From positions 30,305,501-30,369,500 of the forward strand of contig CM059586.1 in assembly GCA_030407085.1 (NCBI GenBank): a DNA stretch of 64,000 nucleotides. The letters are read 5' to 3'. The notes under the pieces were generated by a model, which saw nothing but the letters and a program-made list of their open reading frames with translations, was not told the origin of the DNA and searched no databases. This document shows, piece by piece, positions 59,160-64,000 of the stretch. Every line of letters begins with the position of its first letter. The stretch's first letter is position 1. Source of the DNA: Trichopria drosophilae (Eukaryota > Arthropoda > Insecta > Hymenoptera > Diapriidae). A program made the position numbers and the translations under genes.

Positions 59160-60960
59160 TCTTTACCAACAGAGTTACAACATGATAATGAGTTCGCTTC
59201 TTGCTCCCATTCTAGAAAACCTAGTACTTGAATACCCAACAAATAAAATTTCAAAGGAATCATTTAAACCTCCTTTTTTATAGATACGTCGATGACATTT
59301 GCACCTGCGTACTAGAAGGCTCAGAAAAAACATCTTTAAGGACGTTCTCCAGCGAGAAAGAGATAAAGTTAATAAGCGTATGGGTTTCTCACTCGTTTTA
59401 GCTCGTTGTAGAAAAAAAAAACAAAAATTTCGAGGATGATCCTATTAAAATACCGTTCAGCCGCAAATTTTGCACAATTTTAATTCTAAAATTAATTCGG
59501 TAAGCCATCTCGAGATTTCCACATAATATTCCAAATACTATTCCGAAACACACCTTAGTTTTTTAAAGGACGCAACGTGGTGTTTTACAATAGACAATAT
59601 TTGTTTAAATCGTCGACAAAGGGAAATAGAATCTGTAATTAATTAATAACTTTTAAGCATATATATGTAATAGTAGAAAAGGTTCGTTTGGAGACGATTC
59701 ACACTCCAATATTTTTGTTTAAAACTTAATTTTTACTCCCATTTCGTTTTTTCCATTGAAAACCATTTTCTTAATTGTATTTTTTGTATGGTGACCGTCT
59801 AAACCAAGAATTATTTATGAATATTATGAAAATTCTGTAGATTAGTTGTTTCACAATTCTAACAAATAACCGCCCATAAACAACTTTGCAACTTTAACAT
59901 CAAATTTCTAAACATTTAACTCGGATCGCTATACTGAATTTTTAATCAGTGATAAAGCATCTCCAAATAAACGTTTTAGTAAAGTTTCAGGAAAATCTGT
60001 AGTTTTTCATTTTCTCCGGAACGTCCTTAAGAAATTTAATAATTTTGAATACAACAATAGACTTAAATTTACCTGCGGAATGGAAAATAATCGAGAAATT
60101 TATTACCTCGATGTCAAAATTTTAATCATACCAGATTAAAACTGGAGTGGTTCCATAAAAACACATGGTCTGGTAATTACACCCACGGCCGGTCTACAAA
60201 TCCACATTTATACGAAACAGGCTTGATTTACGGGATTATTGACTACGCTGTATAACTATCCTAATTCGTATTCGACGAAAAAAATTAATTGTTATTATTA
60301 AACAACGGTTATCCGCCCATAAAGAGCAATAAAACTCTTTTAAATACAAACAATAGGAAAGATATTAACAACAACGAACCAATAATAAAAACAATAAGTA
60401 GCCATTATATTAAAGGCCTCAGTGAAAAAATTGTCAAAAATTTTCAAAAACAATACGATTAAAATAGTTTATACACCTTTTATCACTAATATTGCACAAA
60501 TTAGACCTGGAAAAGATAAGTTACCGCAGGAAAAACAGATGTGATATACAAAATACCATGTATGCACCGTGATAAGTCATGCATCAGGCAAACGTATACA
60601 GATCTCTGGAGGTCAGACTAACAGAACACAAAAAGAACTTTTTAACAACCAGAGAGCAACATACAGGCTTAACCCACCATAGAAATGATTCGGGACACCG
60701 TTTTACATGGATACTGCAATGTATTGAAAGCTGAATCTACCAAAAGTTTATAATCCTCTATTGCATTAACCAATTCAAATTTTCTACCTAAATATAAATT
60801 CAAATTAGTTCGTTTATGTGTCAGTACTACACAAGTACACATTAACAAGTTTGTTATAAATACGATCAATGCTCGCATTCAACCACTGTCTGAAGATGAC
60901 CCTAACCTGGGACCGAAACTTAATATTTCCGAATTGTCTATTTTCCAATATTTTACAAGA
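59160..60960 (+). mobile_element. Decayed, 5'-truncated Penelope-like element
   Basis: Reading with stops and shifts on the + strand: MIMSSLLAPILENLVLEY (59182-59235, the MGSP-LSPIL region), then KPPFFYRYVDDICTCV (59268-59315, the YVDD box); after an inserted MITE come NRLKFTCGMENN (60057) and WFHKNTWSGNY; then IKGLSEKIVKNFQKQYD (60409). Then DVIYKIPCMHRDKSCIRQTY (60538), matching the GIY-YIG endonuclease start (V-Y-K-I-P-C, I-G-Q-T), and HHRNDSGHRFTW (60678), the H-x-x-x-x-GH-x-F-x-W end. RT followed by a C-terminal GIY-YIG domain is the mark of Penelope-like elements. Stops and shifts make it inactive. It lies between the TOGARAM-type and CFAP70-type genes. Confidence 0.85.
59340..60026. 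mobile_element. piggyBac-type MITE inserted in the Penelope element
   Basis: TTAA (59336-59339) then GGACGTTC..., and ...GAACGTCC then TTAA (60027-60030): 8-bp perfect termini plus a looser match inward (GAGAAAG/GGAGAAAA), inside a TTAA duplication as used by piggyBac transposases. 687 bp, non-coding. RT sequence stops at its left edge (after ...EGSEKTSL) and resumes at its right edge (KFNNFEYNNRLKFT), so it inserted after the Penelope element. Confidence 0.75.
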
Positions 60961-61570
60961 ACTAATTTCTCTCCAAATCCTTTTTTTATCCGTTTCTAAT
61001 TTTCAATCCTGTATTACACTTTGATAAAACCTCAGTTACTCTTATAGTTTTTATAGTAGACTCTGTACATTATAAGAAAATAGGGGATATAAAATCAGAT
61101 GTTGAAATTAGACGTATAACACGTTGGGGGAATCAATTCAAAATATTTTCGCTGTACAAATACAAAATTTGTATTATTCTGAAAAAATGTTGGTTTTTTT
61201 AAAATTGTTTTATTGGGCGTGGAAGCCGGCATGACCTATTTCAATTGATGTTTTAAGTTGTATTTAAATTTGATAATAATCAATTAAGGTAATTATTTTT
61301 TTTTGTAACTTTGTCAGTTATAATATTAATTATAATAAAAATCAATGTGTTTGTTACCAACTAACACGAAGTATAATAAATGATCAAAACGTATGCATCG
61401 AATTACATAGATATATCTCACTCGTTTTACCGAGAAGAATGTATACGCTATATTAGTCCTGTCAAAGGTCGCCGTTTGAATAGGCTATGATGGTTTGTAA
61501 TGAATATAAAATTATGAATATTAATTGAATTAAACTCTATTATTAACAAACGATCTTATATCCATGTTAG
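60961..61570. other. Stretch before the CFAP70-like exons
   Basis: AT-rich. The start codon and first exon of the CFAP70-like gene should lie here or further upstream, but I cannot place them. The last bases before 61571 are TCCATGTTAG, an acceptor. Confidence 0.4.
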
Positions 61571-61702
61571 GAGGAAAGTAATGAAGTAGACAACCCTAAA
61601 ACTGAGGATTTATTGGATAACACTAACGAGTCTGTTCATTCTGAGAAGGCCGCTGAAGTTATAAGAAAAATAGAAATTGTTATCAATAGTATAGAAAATA
61701 TT
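61571..61702 (+). CDS. CFAP70: CFAP70-like gene, early exon
   Basis: 132 bp, phase 0 to 0, acceptor CATGTTAG, donor ATT|GTAAGT. Reads EESNEVDNPKTEDLLDNTNE... to ...EIVINSIENI; acidic. It contains no Met and has an in-frame stop just upstream, so an earlier exon must supply the start. The end (VIRKIEIVINSIEN) could be the first beta strand of the N-terminal domain. Weakest of the four exons. Confidence 0.55.
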
Positions 61703-61971
61703 GTAAGTACGATTTTAAATGAAGAATTTTCAATTGGTTATTTCCATTAATTTTTGTTAAGTTTCTTATACTCAAGGTTATAATTTTTAATGGTTAGACA
61801 CCTAACCTATTTGAAAATAGTTTAATACTTAGTAAATCTCTTGTTTCTGTATATTTTGGTAATTTCAATATATATAAAAGATAATTTTATTTAATTATTT
61901 AATCAGTGCCATCATAATATTTAATATACTTACTAAACATAAAAATATGAAACATGCGTGTGTACTTTTAG

Positions 61972-62161
61972 GAAAGGACGAGTGATTGTTTTGTAAAAGT
62001 AACATTGGAGCATAATGACGTGTTTTTCGGCGAGAGTTCAATCGTAAAGGTAGAAAACGATTTTATCGAAAACTTTGGTTTAATAGATTTTTCTGCGCAT
62101 TTACCTGTTCACTTAAATGAATACAAAAGTATAGCTGCAGTTGTATCGACTCCCATATTAA
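61972..62161 (+). CDS. CFAP70: CFAP70-like gene, exon of the N-terminal beta domain
   Basis: 190 bp, acceptor CTTTTAG, donor A|GTAAGT. Reads ERTSDCFVKVTLEHNDVFFG..., then ENFGLIDFSAHLPVHLNEYK and AAVVSTPIL. The pattern (V-x-A/T-E-x-x-x-x-V-x-x-G-x-S, then F-x-F/H, then a strand ending before the LG-x motif) fits the C2-like N-terminal region of CFAP70. It leaves one base (A), completed by TT of the next exon (Ile). Confidence 0.78.
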
Positions 62162-62837
62162 GTAAGTGAATATATATTAGTGAACATACAATATTAGGTT
62201 TAATTCGTATGAATAATAATTAATTTACTTGTTACATTTTTTAAACAGTTATTGCTGATTATTGCCAATTTAATTAATTTGATATGTTGTGTTATGAAGG
62301 AATGAATTAAAATTGTAAATTAAAAATTATTTTATATAGTACAAACATAATTTCTTATCACAACAACCTTCGTAACGTTTATTTTAAATGCAGTTTAGTT
62401 CACAAAGTCATTTTATTAATAGGCGACAAGAAATGCTTTACCTGTGCATTTATAAAGATAAATTCGTAACAAAAATGAATAACTAGAATTTTTGTATAGG
62501 AATTTCAAGTCGAGTGTTTTCATATGACATATTTAGTAAAAAGTGTAAATTAAACTGAAAGTCATTGGGATGATTTCTCAAAATCCATTTCAAGATCTAT
62601 TTTTCTATTATTATTATTGAACAAGCACATTTAGCATAATAAAAATGCCTTATGTGGAATAAAACTTATGATTGATTGGATTTCGTACAAGATTTATGTT
62701 CATATAGAAATGCATGAAATTTGATTTTAATATTTAAATAAAAAAAAAACGTCGTTTAATTTAATGTATTACGAAACTGAAACGATATTGTCAGGAAAAG
62801 ACTTAATTAAGTTTTAAAATATTTATGTTTCATTTAG

Positions 62838-62987
62838 TTAAGGTATATGAGCTCTCAGAAAATAGCGCAAATGTTTCAAAAAGGAGTTCACGAACCAGTA
62901 GTAGAAGGAAACGAAGCGTACTTAGTGAAACATCTACCAAAACGCTTTTAGGGATGTGCAACCTGGATGTGCTACCCATTTTATTAG
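62838..62987 (+). CDS. CFAP70: CFAP70-like gene, exon with the LLGMCNLDVLPILL motif
   Basis: 150 bp, acceptor CATTTAG, donor G|GTTTGT (weak but in phase). Reads (I)KVYELSENSANVSKRSSRTS..., a basic Ser/Arg loop, then TKTLLGMCNLDVLPILLG. The vertebrate protein has a Lys-rich loop at the same place before its LGQ...DLLPLLEG motif. An ATG at 62825 is upstream of the acceptor and should not be used as a start. Confidence 0.8.
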
Positions 62988-63502
62988 GTTTGTCGAAATT
63001 GCAATAACATTAAAATTATGATTTATCTTTATTTTGTCTATAAAGTTTTTAAAGTGTGACTCTTCTCTGTATGCAGTTTAATTTTATACACAGTAGTAAA
63101 GGAAATAAATTGCAGCCTTTACGAGGATAAAAAAGGCCGATTATTCTCACGTTCGCTCTTCTTTTTATTACAACATTTATTTCGAAAAAGAGTCCTACAA
63201 AAAAAATATTTCAAACAAAAAATCCAGAGCTTGAATTGTTGTAGAAAGGGTTCTAATGAGTTTTATTCGTATAGTATTAACGGGAATACCGAGAAATAAG
63301 GATGACCTTGAGAATATTCAGTATTGCAGCAGTTACAATGATAAAAAATGTCGATTATTCTCCAGTTCATTCTAGTTTTGAAAGTACTTAATTTTATGAA
63401 CACAATGCACGTAGTCTCATTTAAATGTGATAATTAGACAAATAGATATCGGAATTTAAAAATTGCTTATTGAAATTGATAAAATTAATAATATGGCAAC
63501 AA

Positions 63503-63549
63503 TTGTGTAAAAGGGCAATTCCGCCCGTTAAATAATAAATAAAAAAAAA
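63503..63549 (+). mobile_element. SINE 3' tail, truncated copy
   Basis: TGTGTAAAAGGGCAATTCCG and on through CCCGTTAAATAATAAATAAA matches the 3' end of the SINE at 16499-16850 with one substitution in the hairpin (GGGCAATTCCGCCC against GGGCGATTCCGCCC). No A/B box or body is present upstream, so it is a 5'-truncated copy or the tail of a partner LINE. It lies in a CFAP70-like intron. Confidence 0.8.
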
Positions 63550-63795
63550 TTTACTCGTGTGCTCTGCCGTTTCATTAGCTACCAAGTAGAATTTTATAGA
63601 GTGATGATTGCACAAGAAAAAAATCATACATTTGCATCATCTATAGATTATATTTTAGATAACCATAACCATAATTGTCAATTTATAGTTAAATTTTAAA
63701 AAGGTATACTATATATTTTAGAAATCTACATAGCTTACTAATGTTAATAATAGTAAATTAAACGTCATTAATTTTGTGATTCCTGCTTTTCTCAG

Positions 63796-64000
63796 GAGAA
63801 CAATGCGTCAGCGAAAAATTGTTCGTCGAATCGCCAACATTTTCGTGGAATAGTAACATGGTGCCATGGGGGAATCTTCCTGTTCTATCAGTGACAATGA
63901 AATACGAAGAAGACGAATCAATTTTTCATGATATCGATTTTAACATACTGAATATTACGATTGAAAGTATTTTCAATGTTCCATCGAGTTTTGATCCAAA
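63796..64000 (+). CDS. CFAP70: CFAP70-like gene, exon cut by the window end
   Basis: Acceptor TTTTCTCAG; open to the last base. Reads (G)EQCVSEKLFVESPTFSWNSN..., LPVLSVTMKYEEDESIFHDI, then FNILNITIESIFNVPSSFDP. The last segment matches the start of the second beta repeat of CFAP70 (L-x-VTLE-x-x-x-VPESF-x-P). It completes the split Gly codon (G+GA) of the preceding exon. Confidence 0.85.

Larger units (their letters stand above)
61571..64000 (+). other. CFAP70: CFAP70-like gene, 5' part (4 exons in window)
   Basis: Gene span. Family knowledge: CFAP70 (TTC18) is an axonemal protein needed for ciliary and flagellar motility, with an N-terminal beta-rich half and C-terminal TPR repeats. Seen: exons at 61571-61702, 61972-62161, 62838-62987 and 63796-window end, each with AG/GT borders and consistent phase. 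The order of motifs (FVKVTLEHNDVFFGES; a TLLGMCNLDVLPILL segment like the family's LGQ-x-x-VDLLPLLEG; then ITIESIFNVPSSFDP like VTLEAAYSVPESFIP) follows the N-terminal part of CFAP70. The TPR part is outside the window. Orthology is inferred from these motifs. Confidence 0.8.

Noticed and set aside
62825..62837. ATG at 62825 as a start for the CFAP70-like frame
   Set aside because: It lies before a good acceptor (CATTTAG) and the upstream exon 61972-62161 joins in phase, so the ATG is intronic.

Overview
The window is AT-rich, intron-heavy eukaryotic DNA, most likely from an insect. The exons have canonical GT..AG borders, one intron is about 33 kb, the coding parts are short and scattered, and the rest is crowded with foldback elements (palindromic elements whose two halves are inverted repeats), MITEs (short non-autonomous DNA transposons), a tRNA-type SINE and decayed Penelope-like retroelements. 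I cannot resolve the insect order from sequence alone.

Two protein genes are supported, both on the + strand, head to tail, about 5 kb apart, and both from cilium/flagellum families. The first fills most of the window (721-56562): the 3' part of a TOGARAM/crescerin-type gene (TOG-domain microtubule regulator of the axoneme). Eleven exons keep one reading frame across every junction and give about 705 residues: a long Ser/Arg/acid-rich linker, then one complete C-terminal TOG domain and the stop. Its 5' end lies upstream of the window. The second is the 5' part of a CFAP70-like gene (axonemal protein with N-terminal beta-rich repeats). Four exons between 61571 and the right edge are in frame; its first exon is not resolved and its 3' part lies beyond the window.

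The very long intron 862-34008 is mostly repeat DNA. It holds a poly-G MITE just upstream of the first exon, foldbacks at 1.5-2.5, 18.6-19.5, 27-28 and 30.3-31.1 kb, an inverted repeat array at 23.5-25.3 kb, a TA-flanked DNA transposon with a PHD-like zinc-finger remnant at 13.4-14.3 kb, and a minus-strand reverse transcriptase remnant at 15.5-17.1 kb split by a SINE. Two GC-richer islands also lie in it (19.7-20.24 kb, promoter/first-exon-like; 29.14-29.59 kb, exon-like). They could be alternative starts or parts of a nested gene, but neither joins the TOGARAM frame in a simple way.

The remaining introns hold a perfect 57-bp inverted repeat next to four TCAAGGTCA nuclear-receptor half-sites (40.7-41.15 kb), MITEs at 42.3 and 44.7 kb, several copies of a repeat rich in AATGGCGGATTC-like words, and a degenerate ~70-bp satellite-like array built on AGTACT (53.66-54.32 kb). 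Between the two genes lies a plus-strand Penelope-like element with a reverse transcriptase part and a GIY-YIG-like end, interrupted by a TTAA-flanked piggyBac-type MITE. No prokaryotic features, CRISPR array, rRNA or intact tRNA were found.
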